Source: Arbacia lixula (taxonomy: Eukaryota > Echinodermata > Echinoidea > Arbacioida > Arbaciidae). Taken from it: a stretch of DNA of 64,000 nucleotides. Of the stretch, positions 29,901-41,926 are shown one piece after another (the stretch's first letter is position 1; each line of letters starts with the position of its first letter). The stretch spans positions 12,826,848 through 12,890,847 of the forward strand of contig OZ022589.1 of NCBI GenBank assembly GCA_963669155.1, in the 5' to 3' direction. Position numbers and translations under genes: made by a program. The notes beneath the pieces are model-generated. The model saw only the letters and a program-made list of their open reading frames with translations. It made no database searches and had not been told where the DNA came from.

Positions 29901-31900
29901 TTTGACATTCATGAGCACGATTTAGAACCTATACAGATGTTTAAATGTATTATGCTCGAGTTTCTACTCCTTCCTAACACCTCCCTGGCTTGACGACCGT
30001 AGACCTGTACTTCATGCATACTTGCGCACCACTGAACTATACCACTACGTAGTGGTATATATACATGATATAGTTCAGTGTTGCGCAAATGGGGAGTTTG
30101 TATTGAGGCGCGAACATCCAGCCACAGTACCCCGACATAATCCATTGACACCACCGTCGCGCCTCTGTTGGCCTTACTGCCTGGTATTGTCACACACGCA
30201 GGCATCGTTTCATCTACGTCAGGTGAGGAGTATTGAATGGGAGAGTTTTAGCAGAGAGGGGAATTATAAGAACTACATAGAGCAGGTTAGTGTTGATGTG
30301 TACGTCTTGCCTTGTAACTTGCTGATGCCATTATGTTCTGCTGATCAAAAACGCCGCTATGCCTTGCGAACAAGACAAGTGTTTTTTTTTTCTTTATAAT
30401 CAACATGTTTATGTGACATTTGGTGCAACTATGTAAACTATTTTTTTCAGTACTGTTACAATCACCGCAGTCGCATTTTATGTTGGCACTGTGTACAATT
30501 GTCCACAATAATCTATGCAGTGCCGTTAAAATAGCACAGCCCTATACTAGAGCTACGCCCCTCAAAAAATAGTACTATTCCTGCCACCTTGGAATCCATA
30601 ATTTCACTGGAACTTCTCAGTGCATCGTATATTTGATTACTGACGTTTAGGAGAATATCATCATCTTCACGAACTACGAAGCCGCGCGTTTGAAATGGGT
30701 ACCTAGGTGCCCAATTCATAATAGCTCGTAAGTTCGACAGCAACTGTTAAAACTATTGCGGCATAATGTTGCACTCTTGTTTCTATAAAAAAAATAATAA
30801 TAATCTACCAATATTTAAATTACCTGGCAAGCACCATCGCTAGGTGTATTTAATTAGGCTACTCTATGCAGACTACAATCAATGATAGCTTTTACCCTGT
30901 ACACGCCCCTTCCCATACTTGATGGAGTGTTGTGTACAATACTTTCAGACCGATTATGTGATATTAACCAGAACTCGCATTCCTTGTCACGCGTGGCTTC
31001 ATCTATCTTCTCGACACAAAGAACACTTTTCATTTTACATATACTGCAGTGTAAATATGTATTTGAAAGGCGCTCGTGTTCAAAGACAGGATGTCATATA
31101 AATGTATTTTGTAGTAATGTATTGTTTGACCTGCAAAAGGACTACCGGTAACCATGGTAACCCTTTTGCGGGTAAAAAATAATAACATTTTGCCAAAAAA
31201 AAAATCAGAAAATGGAAGAAAATACAGTGTACGGACTTCCCTTACAACATTTAAACTGACAAATGACTTTGAACATAATTATAGAGCTAGATTTCGAGTA
31301 GTTTTTGGAAGGATTGCCTGAAACCCATACAGACCGGAGACCGCAATACGAAATAGCGTACTTCACGGCTTTCGGGCCGCACAGGAATGCGACGAGCATG
31401 AAACGACACAGAAAGATACGTTATAATTCATCAAGACAAAAGATGAAACCTTGCCTTTTCTTAATACTTGATTGTAACACATGATGTGTGCTGTCTAAAC
31501 AGAAGCCCAGCAGGAAAGCGATTATTCCACTTTGAACAGAAATAACAAAAGCATCGCTCGAACAAAACCAACAATTTTCGTTGCTGGCAAAAGCCCTACC
31601 TGGCAAGACACAGAGCAGACAGAAAGGAGCTGATATCGTATAACGTTCCAATGCCAATGAAAAAGTAGTGAGATTTTGGTGGAAATTCAGGGATTTAGCT
31701 AAGAATGTATTTCTTAACAACATCACTCTTATATCTGATTCAGCAAGACAAATGCGATGGGTATTCATGTGAATAAACTTTGTTTTAATATGAGGTTAAT
31801 CGATCGATGTTCATACTGAAATTGTCTCCAAGTCTTTGTTGACGTAGATTTCAGCAAAAGTTCTGAAGTTGATTTCATACGCAACTACAACACGTATGCT
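27000..31900. other. no gene recognised; repeat fragments
   Basis: No exon series could be supported on either strand. Short pieces with CACACAAGGAGTTAA (about 27910) resemble repeats near 60590-60760. A nested hairpin lies at 30017-30090. Confidence 0.5.
30017..30090. repeat. nested hairpin
   Basis: The outer arms CACTGAACTATA (30030-30041) and TATAGTTCAGTG (30069-30080) continue outward as TTGCGCA/TGCGCAA. Between them sits the perfect palindrome CCACTACGTAGTGG (30042-30055). Confidence 0.8.
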
Positions 31901-32074
31901 GCCTTGATGTGTTGAGGTGCTATACTGAAATTCAGGTTTATGAATTTAACTCATGCACCGAATACATGGTTGGTGCATGGTACATGTGGAATGAAGACGA
32001 AATCAATTTCGCAATCGCGAATGCGTCATTTGCATTTGGTGCATGGTACATGCGGAACACGACGGGGACGTTTT

Positions 32075-32545
32075 TTTCCATTTTTTTTTTTTTTTTTTTT
32101 ATCCCGCCCAGTCTCTGATAGTGCTCTCGGTGGAGGGGGGGGGGGGGGGGGGGGGGGGAGGGGGGGATTTCCGCCCATGCTCTAGTATGCTTTTTAAACT
32201 AGCAAAAAAAATCATTAGCTCCGTGCTATAGGTAGGTGGGGCTAAGGGGGGGGGGGGCGTAGACACTTCTAATGGCAATAGAAGATTTGACTATGTGATG
32301 AAGGCAAAGCAGGAAAGGGAGAGAGGGGGAGAGAGATAATAATGTGTGGAGGGGACGATCATGTTTTTGGTGTGTGTATGGAGGGGGGGGGGTTGACTGA
32401 GAGTAACATATATTATGTTGCTCGACGATGACTAACACCAGGGATGTTCAATACACTGCAGTCTAGATAATCTATCAATAACATAATCAAGCCAAGACGG
32501 GCAAAGAGAGAGAGGGGGGGGGGGGGGAGAGAGGGGGAGGGGGGT
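32075..32545. repeat. cluster of T and G homopolymer runs
   Basis: A poly-T run at 32082-32100 is followed by G-rich runs near 32135-32165, 32246-32258, 32382-32391 and 32513-32545, with GA-rich sequence between them. No coding content is supported. Confidence 0.85.
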
Positions 32546-33277
32546 GCGGTAGATATACATGTACGACCTCAACTCACTCGCTTGCTGCTTATTACGGAGA
32601 GGGCGTAGTCTTTGTTACCAGACATTGTTGTTATGATAGGTTCCTTTGTATGCACTACACAGCCCGAGGCCCTAGAACGATGAACGATGCTCTATGGACA
32701 TCGCTGAAAAGGCATTTGGTTGTTATTAAACAATCACCTGAGAAGAATAAACAAAGTAAATAGTTGAACAAAGGTAAAAGCTGAAGTCGCTCAATCTCAC
32801 CAAAGGATCTCTTTCTGAAAACGTGACCCCGCCGCCTCCTTGTCCCCTACTCCTTACAGTCATCGTGCTATCCTGTGTCCACAATTTGGTTTTTGTTGCC
32901 TTTCAGAATCTTCACACACACAAATGCTGATCCCATTGTGTGTTAGGTTAATTCTAAATTCCACTTTCTGTACGCGCGGGAATCATGTTAACTTGGTACC
33001 TCGACACAAACAGAGATTGATTAGTTGTTCTGAAGTACAGGGAATTCCCCCCCCCCCCCCACCCTTCCGCCGCCAGTTAGTGAATCGTGAATTACCAAGG
33101 AAATGCCGAGTGTACATGTTTTCCAATTGTTAGTGTGGTGTTACTAAGCATGGTGTAGACAACATAAAAACACCTTCACACCTAGCAAACCAAACCATCA
33201 ACCACGCGGCTTCAAGAATCAACAATCTCCTTTCTGCATTTGTAAAAAAAAAAAATACAGTGGACCTTGCAGAGGCG

Positions 33278-33491
33278 GTGTTATTGTAGACGAGCCCATT
33301 GTTAAGAAGGTATTATACTTTTTTTCACATGGTTTGATAACGTGAGAATTAAAAAAAAAACAGCCAGGACTGAAGTAAGATGTGTTATTGCAGACCAACT
33401 CATACATGTCATAGTTAAGGAGGTATTATGTTTCGTTCGTTTGTTTTTGACAACGTGGGAATTCAGAAGTCAGCTAGGAGAGAAGTACGAT
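33278..33491. repeat. diverged tandem repeat, about 105 bp x 2
   Basis: The two units share GTGTTATTG(T/C)AGAC, TTAAG(A/G)AGGTATTAT, AACGTG(A/G)GAATT and CAG(C/T)(C/T)AG(G/C)A. The first starts at 33278 and the second at 33381. Confidence 0.65.
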
Positions 33492-33708
33492 GGAGATCAG
33501 TTTGGTTGGAAGGGTGGCAATAAAAGGTAACCGAAGGGTGAGACCCATCTAGCATGGCTAGGCCGGGAGCCCGTAGCGAGCCCGTATAGCCTTTCAGCAA
33601 ACCAGGGAAGGTACCCACCCAAATTACCACTTACTAAATGTTTAAATGGCTGGGGCGTCGGGGGCGTCGAGGCGGGTGCCCCCGTCACGTATCCTACGAG
33701 AGGGTACC

Positions 33709-33878
33709 TGTTATGTTCTTATGTTATGAGTTCTCTTGTGGACAACATAATAATGAGATAATCTGCACAGAGATCTTAAGTAGTGTCTGGTTTAATAAAC
33801 GCCATGTTTGAACTCTCCCGCGCATGCGTACAAGGTGCCTTGAAGCTACAGCCTGTAGTCTTCATTCAATACTTAACA
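33709..33878 (-). repeat. 3' LTR of Gypsy element
   Basis: 170 bp, identical to the other LTR. It contains CGCGCATGCG and an AAACATGGCG motif on the sense strand. Confidence 0.95.
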
Positions 33879-33891
33879 TTCCTCCCCCTTT
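33879..33891 (-). other. polypurine tract
   Basis: On the minus strand AAAGGGGGAGGAA abuts the 3' LTR, the standard site for plus-strand DNA priming. Confidence 0.85.
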
Positions 33892-34973
33892 AATTGGGAG
33901 CACGCTCTGCTAAATTATACTGCTCTAAAATTAGCCATTTACACTACCAAAGTAATGCATGTTAAAACAAGAACACTGCATGCAAATTACAATTATCCTT
34001 ATGTAGCTATTGTAATAGGCAAAACCTTACATAACAATTTATTTGGTTAAATCATCAAAACCATTTTAACCTTGTGGCTATTTACAAATAACTTCTCATT
34101 TTGTTACACCGGTAAACTATCAATTGGCTGGAGTTTACATATTCTGTTTTCTCATATGGCTGTAATTGTAATGTTATCCTCTAACACAACTATTCTGTAA
34201 CCACTTTAAATTCAATTGCAAGCTTCACACTTATATTGAAGTTTCAAGCTGAGCAATTCTTACAAAACCTTAATTCAGCTGTAGCAAATTAAACCGTTAA
34301 TATGCACTTTATCATGCTATAAAATGAATTTGCCTAATTATTGTACCTTCATCAAATGAGTATACACTTCTTCAATTAATAGTGATCACAACTCATATAA
34401 TGTGGCTGTAATTCTATACCTTGACTGACAATTGTAACCAATCTCAGACTTATGTATAATTCAGTGCAACAGTTGTTTCCTATTCATTTAACTCTAATAA
34501 ACAAGCTTCAACAATATAACACTTTGTGAATGTGTCATTCTTAGTGTCCTTCTCAACCGATTAAACTGTATTTCTATCTGCCTGTGTAAAACTTAATCCT
34601 ATTTTCTATCTTCCACTCAATTGTAAGTTTTACTTAAAGACACTTGTCTAATCTGTTAAATGCATACCTAATGTATTTCCTTCTTTCTTCTTTTTTTTTT
34701 TTTTTTTTTTAAACTAAATACATGTATACCAATGAACATGAACTACTATTCAGTCATGTAGTAATTCACTTACAACTCATAATTGTTAATCTTAATTCAG
34801 TTACCATTGTATACTTGTAACACTGCTTACGTAATCACTTTTTTCTTTAAACCATACAGCCTTTAACTTGGCTGTGTATCCAATATAACACTATCAACCA
34901 ATTATGACTTTTGCCTAAAATCTCATGTTTTCCTATATAACTATCAATAGGTAGTTGTTTATGTGTTTGCATT
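33892..34973 (-). other. Gypsy 3' untranslated region
   Basis: 1.1 kb of AT-rich sequence without an open frame between pol and the polypurine tract. It includes a T run near 34690-34711. Confidence 0.7.
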
Positions 34974-37900
34974 TTAATGATACACAATGAAATCCTTGAA
35001 CTTTGAGGGTGTCGTTGACTTCCGAGTTGACACTCTCCTCCCTGACATGACATTCTCAGGATTTACTATGTCTGGAGCAACAGCTCCTCTAGAGTCATTC
35101 AATGACTCTGATTGGGCAGGTTCTGATATTATTGCAGTGTCAGTGCTAGATTGTTCAGTATTTGAGCTCAGGGGTTCACTAGTTGTAGGTACCGCTATAG
35201 GATTTTCTATTTGGCTTGGATACCGTGCCTGTCGAGTCAAAATCTCTGGTTGTGGATTGGTATCCTGATGCAGCATTTCTTGTCTGGAACGATCATCTTC
35301 ACCCGATGGAGTGTAATGTCGTATGTGATCCACGTGGCGGCGTACCTCTCTACCATCCTGTAGCTCTATTATGTACATGACCTCATTGAGTGTTTCGGTC
35401 ACTTTCCCTCTGAGCCATGTAGGTCCTGCTGCAAAGTTCTTTACCAGGACAGTGTCATTTAACCTGAACTGTCTCATCTTCGAGTGCTTGTCTGCTGATC
35501 GTTTCATTGCAGATTGTTGTTTCTGAACAGACTTGTGCAGGTTTGGACGGACATGGTCCATTCTACTTCTGATCCTCCTTTTGAACATCAGTTCACTTGG
35601 GGTTTTCATGGTAGTTCCTTGAGGAGTTATCCGATAGGTCATCAGAAAAACCTGGATGCGCATCTCCAAAGATGTTCCACTGGTTTTCTTCACTCCACAT
35701 TTCACAGTTTGTACAGCTCTCTCAGCCAGGCCATTGCTGGCAGGGTGTTTGGGAGCTGTCTGAACATGCTCTACATTGTTGCTGAACAGGAAGCTTGTGA
35801 ATTCTTCCGAGACAAACTGGGTGCCGTTGTCACTTACGACCGTCTCTGGAATACCATATGTTGCGAAGAGGCGTCGCATGGCAGTGACTGTGGCAGCTGC
35901 AGTGGCATTGGCTACTCTGACAGCTTCTATCCACTTGGTATAGGCGTCAACAACAATCAGCACGTTCTGGTTATCGATGTAGGCATAATCGATGTGAATC
36001 CTACTCCAGGGTCGTTCTGGGAATTCCCATGGGTGTATTGGTGCAGGCGGTGGGCTGCGTTGGTGCTCCTGACAGGTTGGGCAGGTCTTCACCTTCTCCT
36101 CCAAATTCTTGTCAATGCCTGGCCACCATACATAGGATCTTGCTAGTGCTTTCATCTTGACAATGCCTGGATGAGTCCCATGAAGCTCATCAATGATCCT
36201 TCGTCTCATTTCCTGGTTGTCTGGAATGACCACTCTATGTCCCCAAAGTACTATTTCGTCCTCAATTGACAGTTCTTCTTTCTTTTGAGCATAGACTTTG
36301 AGCTCTGGTGGAACGTTCTTGGGGTTTGGCCATCCATTCATGATGTTTGCCATCACTCTTGAGAGAACAGGATCTCTTTTGGTACATCTCTTGACCTCAT
36401 CTGCTTCTACGGGTCTAGTGTCAATATCAAGCATATTGATTTGAACTGGAAGCTGCTCATCCAAGTCTGAAAGGCTCTGGTGCGACCACACTGTTTGATC
36501 ATCTGTCAAGGGTAGGCGTGACAGGGCGTCAGCATTCTGGTGCTGTTTACCTTCCTTGTGTATGATGTCGTACTCGTATGCTGATAGGATCATGTGCCAT
36601 CTGGCTAACCGTGCAGAGGCCATCGGACTTGCGGGCTTACTGTCACCGAATATTCCTAACAGCGGCTTGTGGTCTGTTACGATCGTAAATCGTCGTCCGT
36701 ACAAGTACTTATGAAATTTCTTGAGACCGAAAATGATTGAGAGTCCTTCCTTTTCATATTGAGCATAATTTGCTTCACTCTTGGAAAGGGTACGCGAGGC
36801 GAAGGAAATGGGCTGCTCTAGACCGTCTGGTCCAACATGGCTGATGACTACACCTAGACCGTAGGGGCTTGCATCACATTGCAACAATAACGGCTTGCTT
36901 GGGTCATAGTGCGTCAAAACTGTGTCGCTCTGGACAAGTTCCTTCGATCTCTGGAAGGCTCGTTCTTGGTCTCTTCCCCACCTAAGCTTTGGATCTGGCT
37001 TGTTCCGACCTCCACGCTTCTTTGGCTCTGAAGCGTACTCTGCCTTCAACAGTGTTGTGAGTGGGGCAATCTCCTTTGTCAGATTTGGTATGAATTTCCT
37101 GTAGTAGCCAAGAAGACCTAGATATGCTTGTAGCTGACTCTGGTTCTGGGGTCTTGGTGTCTTCTTTATGGCTTCGATCTTGTCTGCGAGCGGGCTGATT
37201 CCTTGATGGTCCAGCTTGTGGCCCAGGAACTCCACTGAGTCCATCATGAACTCACACTTTTCCCTTTTCAGTCGAAGTCCATTACTCTCAAGACGATGTA
37301 GTACAGCTTGCAAGTTGGCTATGTGCTCATCATCTGTCTTCCCGCTTACGATAATATCGTCAAGGTAGGGGCGACACATTGGTATGTCAGCTAGAAGAGA
37401 TTCCATAACTCTCTGAAAGAGGGCTGGGGCTGTTGCGATGCCAAAGGGCAACCTGGTATACTGAAAAAGACCTCTATGCGTATTGATCGTGGTGTACCTC
37501 CTTGCCATTTCATCCAACTCTATCTGATGATAAGCATGCGACAAGTCGAGCTTGCTAAATCGCTTACCTCCACCCAAGTCCTGGAGCATATCCTGGAGCG
37601 AAGGGATTGGATAGTGTTCGACTTGAAGTGCCTTATTGGCCGTCAGTTTGTAATTGCCACAGATGCGGACTTTCCCGTTTGGCTTCTTCACCACCACTAT
37701 CGGACAGGCGTAATCAGCATACTTGACCGGTTCAAGTACACCTTGGTCCAACAGCTCATCAATGGCTTCGTCGATTTTCTGACGCATTGCATAAGGGACT
37801 GGTGCAGCTTTGAAGAACGGCGCTTTGTCTCCAACTTCCTGAGGATGCACCTTTGCTTTATAACCTTCCAGTTTACCAACTCTTGTACAGTCAAACACTT

Positions 37901-39233
37901 GCTTGTGTTGTGTTAGCACATCTTGTAAGGTAGCTTGTACCTTGTGTACAGCTTCTGTGGCGTTGGAAACATCCAATGAAAGGTTAAGGCGATTCTGCAA
38001 GAATCCATCAGGTGCTGCTTGCATCCAGTCTCTGCCAAGTAATGCAACGCCTTTCTCGACAACAAGAAGGGGCAACTTCTTTGGTGGTTGGTTGTCAACG
38101 AACTGGACTTCTACCATTGCTTCCCCAACGACTGGTACTGTAGAGCCTGTGTATGTTCTCAAGGAAACGTTGGTTTGCTTCATATCAGCATGGTGTCCCA
38201 GTTTCTTGAATTCTTGCTGCGACATCATCGTCCAGGGGCTTCCTGTGTCAATTTCTAAGTCAACTTGGATTCCATTTAACTTTAGGCTTGCTTGAAATGG
38301 TTCACTGTACCTTGCCATCTTATTTACAGTTCCATCCCTGATGTGTCTGAGTTCACTATCTGGCAGATCTTCGTTCTCATCACCATCCAGGTGGTGTGCC
38401 GCTTTCTTCCTAGATCTGTACTGCTTGATCTTCTCACACTGGCTTCGAGTATGACCCATGGCGGAACATAGAAAGCATTTTTCATTCTTGAATCTGCATG
38501 CTGACGGGGCGTGGTCACCGGAACCACATCTCCAACATCTTGAGGCAGGGACTCCTTGTTTATCTTGTTTCTTAAAGCTGGGCTTTCCTTTCGTGTCCTG
38601 CTTCTGTTTGTGATGCATTTTCTGATGCGATGAAGAAGACACGTTTGGTTTATGCTGGCTTCTGCCTTGCAGTTTCTGAACTGTAGGTGACTCGGTCCCT
38701 TTGCTCAATACTTTGAGCTTTTCAACATCCTGGTTTGCAACCTCCATGGCTGTGGCGGTTTCCAGTGCATGCTTGAAAGTTAGTGATGGGTCACTTAACA
38801 GTTTTCGTTGAATTGTGACATCTCGGCAACCTACAACCAAGCGATCCCTGATCATGTTGTCCAATTCTTTAAAGTTGCATCCTTCACTTAACTGGCGCAA
38901 ATTTGCAACAAATTGCGGTATGGACTGATCTTGTTTTTGGATGCACATGTAAAATCTGTATCGCTGCACTATCTCTGTAGGCTTCGGTGCGAAGTGTGAT
39001 TTCAGCGTGTCTTTACATACTGTGTATGTTTGATCTGTAGGTTTATTTGGCTGCAAGAGAGCGCGCAGGGTGTGGTAGCTCTTGCTCCCTAAATTCGTCA
39101 AAAATATTGCTCTCTTTTTTCCCTCATCCTGTATACTGTTAGCGTCAAACCATGCTTCTAACAGTTCTAGCCACTCATCAAAATTGTACCCATCTCCCAA
39201 TTTGGGAACATTACCAATATGATGGCTTGCCAT
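34974..39233 (-). CDS. Gypsy gag-pol polyprotein
   Basis: A single 1419-codon frame. Gag ends with two CCHC knuckles, CWRCGSGDHAPSAC (about 233-246) and CFLCSAMGHTRSQC (about 253-266). The aspartic protease has DTGSPWT (about 329). RT shows LPFGIATAP and YLDDIIV (about 623). RNase H has QCDASPYGLG (about 785) and TDHKPLL. Integrase has the HHCC finger (HGTHPG ... CPTC, about 1018-1054) and a D-D-E core at about 1082, 1135 and 1171 (SDNGTQF, NGLAERA). No frameshift separates gag from pol, and no envelope-like frame follows. Domain order and the tRNA-Ser primer site fit the Mag lineage. All catalytic residues are present, so the copy looks competent. Confidence 0.95.
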   Translation of the reverse strand: MASHHIGNVPKLGDGYNFDEWLELLEAWFDANSIQDEGKKRAIFLTNLGSKSYHTLRALLQPNKPTDQTYTVCKDTLKSHFAPKPTEIVQRYRFYMCIQKQDQSIPQFVANLRQLSEGCNFKELDNMIRDRLVVGCRDVTIQRKLLSDPSLTFKHALETATAMEVANQDVEKLKVLSKGTESPTVQKLQGRSQHKPNVSSSSHQKMHHKQKQDTKGKPSFKKQDKQGVPASRCWRCGSGDHAPSACRFKNEKCFLCSAMGHTRSQCEKIKQYRSRKKAAHHLDGDENEDLPDSELRHIRDGTVNKMARYSEPFQASLKLNGIQVDLEIDTGSPWTMMSQQEFKKLGHHADMKQTNVSLRTYTGSTVPVVGEAMVEVQFVDNQPPKKLPLLVVEKGVALLGRDWMQAAPDGFLQNRLNLSLDVSNATEAVHKVQATLQDVLTQHKQVFDCTRVGKLEGYKAKVHPQEVGDKAPFFKAAPVPYAMRQKIDEAIDELLDQGVLEPVKYADYACPIVVVKKPNGKVRICGNYKLTANKALQVEHYPIPSLQDMLQDLGGGKRFSKLDLSHAYHQIELDEMARRYTTINTHRGLFQYTRLPFGIATAPALFQRVMESLLADIPMCRPYLDDIIVSGKTDDEHIANLQAVLHRLESNGLRLKREKCEFMMDSVEFLGHKLDHQGISPLADKIEAIKKTPRPQNQSQLQAYLGLLGYYRKFIPNLTKEIAPLTTLLKAEYASEPKKRGGRNKPDPKLRWGRDQERAFQRSKELVQSDTVLTHYDPSKPLLLQCDASPYGLGVVISHVGPDGLEQPISFASRTLSKSEANYAQYEKEGLSIIFGLKKFHKYLYGRRFTIVTDHKPLLGIFGDSKPASPMASARLARWHMILSAYEYDIIHKEGKQHQNADALSRLPLTDDQTVWSHQSLSDLDEQLPVQINMLDIDTRPVEADEVKRCTKRDPVLSRVMANIMNGWPNPKNVPPELKVYAQKKEELSIEDEIVLWGHRVVIPDNQEMRRRIIDELHGTHPGIVKMKALARSYVWWPGIDKNLEEKVKTCPTCQEHQRSPPPAPIHPWEFPERPWSRIHIDYAYIDNQNVLIVVDAYTKWIEAVRVANATAAATVTAMRRLFATYGIPETVVSDNGTQFVSEEFTSFLFSNNVEHVQTAPKHPASNGLAERAVQTVKCGVKKTSGTSLEMRIQVFLMTYRITPQGTTMKTPSELMFKRRIRSRMDHVRPNLHKSVQKQQSAMKRSADKHSKMRQFRLNDTVLVKNFAAGPTWLRGKVTETLNEVMYIIELQDGREVRRHVDHIRHYTPSGEDDRSRQEMLHQDTNPQPEILTRQARYPSQIENPIAVPTTSEPLSSNTEQSSTDTAIISEPAQSESLNDSRGAVAPDIVNPENVMSGRRVSTRKSTTPSKFKDFIVYH

Positions 39234-41217
39234 ACTTCTGAGTTTTGGTATTGTACAAATTCAAACTACTTGACTGTGACTGTGCATATAAAGAACAAAG
39301 CTTATTTGCTCATAAAGTACAATGGGCGTCAGTACACTCAAAGCTAGATATACAAGCATCAACTGCATGTGTACACACAAAGTACATGTAGCTTGGACTA
39401 GCTGTAGTCCAATACTGTATCAACAATGAAAACTCTTCATGAGGGGCTACACTAAACTATAGTACAGTGTAAGGCTGTAACTATTCAACAGAATAGCAAC
39501 AAAAGGGGTTTGGTCCTACCTGTATAGATCTGTTCCTAATTACGAAGTCTTGGACCAACTCAGACCTATCTTATCCTAGAACTGCTTGGACCTGGACCTG
39601 CAATTTGGTCCTATCAGTATTAAGATTTGGTCCTCTTTACTTTCTAGGCTTACACCTGTAACTCCTTGAGCTGGTCTTATACCTGCTTAGGCTTGGACTT
39701 GCATATGGTCCTGTAATTGCTTAGACCTAGTCCTACTTGGTTAGGCTTGGACCAGCTATGTGGTCTTATAACTGCTTAGACCTGGTCCTACTGGCTTAAA
39801 CTTGGCTTAGTTTATCTCGGGCCTGGTCCTGTGAAGGGTCTAGGGCTATCTAAACGACCTACTTGAACCAATACAAGAACAGTGTATGCTGTTACACTGC
39901 AGCAATCAACGAAGCGAGTAATGTATAATCATATGGCACATTACTTACAATGACATTGATCCGTGGCTTGGAACTCTCGATAGTCTGGGACCATTACTTA
40001 GTCTTAGACTATCAAGACCTGGACCTATTAAGGTTAGAACATAATGAGTATCATGCATAAATTCACCTGTACTTTAGGTCTGCTATTTATATAGACCACA
40101 CACATCTACAACATTAATAAATTTCGCAAACTGGACCTGGACTAACTTTAGTCCTTCTTGCATTCATCAACTTAGAGTACAGTTCATAAGTCCAAATGAT
40201 TAAAGTCTTTGTCCATATGTTTGTGTCTTTATTTATTTCATTGGGCTTGGGCTTGGGCTTGCTGATAGGCTGGGCGCTACAACTTCGTCCTTTCTTGTCG
40301 ACTTGGAACTGGACTTGTTGCTTGGCTGGGCTTGGCTGAAACCCGATGCTGGATCCTCCGCTTGATCCTAGGCTTGTGTACAATATTCACACTGTCACTT
40401 GCTGCTCGGTTTGCTGGCGTGAAGACTTCGGCGTGAAGTCGGCTCCAATAAAGTAAAGATGTAGAACTAGAACATCAACGACAGGCGGGGCTATTCATGA
40501 GCTGCAGACGCGTCTTAGACTTTCTAGTCTAGGTCTCAACAACATGAACAAGGGCTAGGCATGAACGGCGTGAGGCTTCTGCGAAGCGTCCATTTAATGA
40601 ATTAGCTTCTCTCACCCGTCATAATTTTGTTGGCGTGAAAATCATTAACTTCGAGGTATCAGCGAAGCGTCCTTAAACTTAGGCCCCGTTTAGGCTGGTC
40701 TAGACTTGGCTTAGTCTAGAAACTATGCATCGATTACCATCGATATGTCAGTGGGAGGCTACAGCAAAGCGTTCATATTAAAACGAGCCTCTCTCACTTC
40801 ACAAGTATGATAATTAGCCCTTTTCTTTTACAGCAAAGCGTCTTTTGAATTTGAGTGACTTTAACTGGCGTTATTCACTTACTCATGCACGTACGGCATA
40901 GCGTCCATTTCGTAAACGTGCGAACTATCGATGCAATGGCTGAGGCTTGGTTCTGGCACTGTGCTGTTTATACCAGATCTCCGTGACTGGGCTTGCGGCT
41001 GCGAGTGCTCCATCCACAGTGGACGTGCGTAATACTGCTGGCTTGCAGTGTGTTTACCATTGCATTGCGTTCTCTGTGCGGGCTGTGGTGTTGACCGTGT
41101 GTGCTAAGCTATGGCTGCTCAGCGGCTGATGATCCAATGTCCGCGGTCAACTTCCAAAGTTGTCCGAAGTGCAGTTTAGTCACTGGACAGAAATTCCTAA
41201 TTAATCTCATTTTGATG
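39234..41217 (-). other. Gypsy leader with repeated motifs
   Basis: About 2 kb of leader with no long frame. It holds imperfect GGACCTGGTCCT-like repeats (39490-40020). A spaced motif close to GCGAAGCGTCC appears five times (about 40579, 40662, 40765, 40831, 40895). Confidence 0.7.
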
Positions 41218-41236
41218 TATCCCATCCTCGTCGCCA
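41218..41236 (-). other. Gypsy primer-binding site, tRNA-Ser
   Basis: On the minus strand TGGCGACGAGGATGGGATA begins 3 bases after the 5' LTR. It is complementary to the 3' end of animal tRNA-Ser(GCT) plus CCA (established knowledge of that tRNA; not checked by search). Confidence 0.8.
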
Positions 41237-41239
41237 AAA

Positions 41240-41409
41240 TGTTATGTTCTTATGTTATGAGTTCTCTTGTGGACAACATAATAATGAGATAATCTGCACA
41301 GAGATCTTAAGTAGTGTCTGGTTTAATAAACGCCATGTTTGAACTCTCCCGCGCATGCGTACAAGGTGCCTTGAAGCTACAGCCTGTAGTCTTCATTCAA
41401 TACTTAACA
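41240..41409 (-). repeat. 5' LTR of Gypsy element
   Basis: 170 bp, identical to 33709-33878, followed on the plus strand by the GTACC target duplication. Confidence 0.95.
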
Positions 41410-41871
41410 GTACCTTTTGATAGCGCCACCCCTCTCCACAGATGTTGTTATTCTCTATTTGATTAGCAGACATACGATATCCTTTAGAAGAAAGCTGAGT
41501 ACAGGTTCTTTAATGGTCTTGCCCTTAACTTTCTTGAAACTTGCAAAATGATGTGATAAGATCGGCGATTAAAGATATTCCTTTCCAGGTTGGCATATGT
41601 CGGTGCTGAGCACGTGACATCAAAGCATTATCATGATTGAGGAAACACTTTGACATTCATTTGAACGCTTTAATATTCATATAGATATTTGAATATGATA
41701 ATGATCGATTTATTACTCCTTCCTAGCACATCCCCGAGCAAAGAGAGTGAGGATAGGCAAATGAGCAAAGGTGGGTGAGAAATGTTCAGCGTAGAGAGAT
41801 TCAAGGAGTGGATAAAGGATACGGAAAGTAAAATAGGCGTCGAGAAAGAGAGAAAGAAAGAGAGGGGGAGA

Positions 41872-41872
<1 letters not shown>

Positions 41873-41913
<41 letters not shown>

Positions 41914-41926
41914 GGGGGGGGGGGGT
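41873..41926. repeat. (AG)n microsatellite and G run
   Basis: About 18 AG units followed by a 10-base G run. Confidence 0.9.

Larger units (their letters stand above)
33709..41409 (-). mobile_element. complete Ty3/Gypsy (Mag-like) LTR retrotransposon
   Basis: Both 170-bp LTRs (33709-33878 and 41240-41409) read identically base for base and begin TG and end CA. The 5-bp target duplication GTACC flanks the element at 33704-33708 and 41410-41414. The element reads on the minus strand. Its primer-binding site, polypurine tract and gag-pol frame are all intact. It is about 7.7 kb with a 2 kb leader. Identical LTRs imply recent insertion. Confidence 0.95.

Noticed and set aside
35514-36146. Long plus-strand open frame (210 codons)
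   Set aside because: It lies wholly antisense to the Gypsy integrase region and has no recognisable motif.
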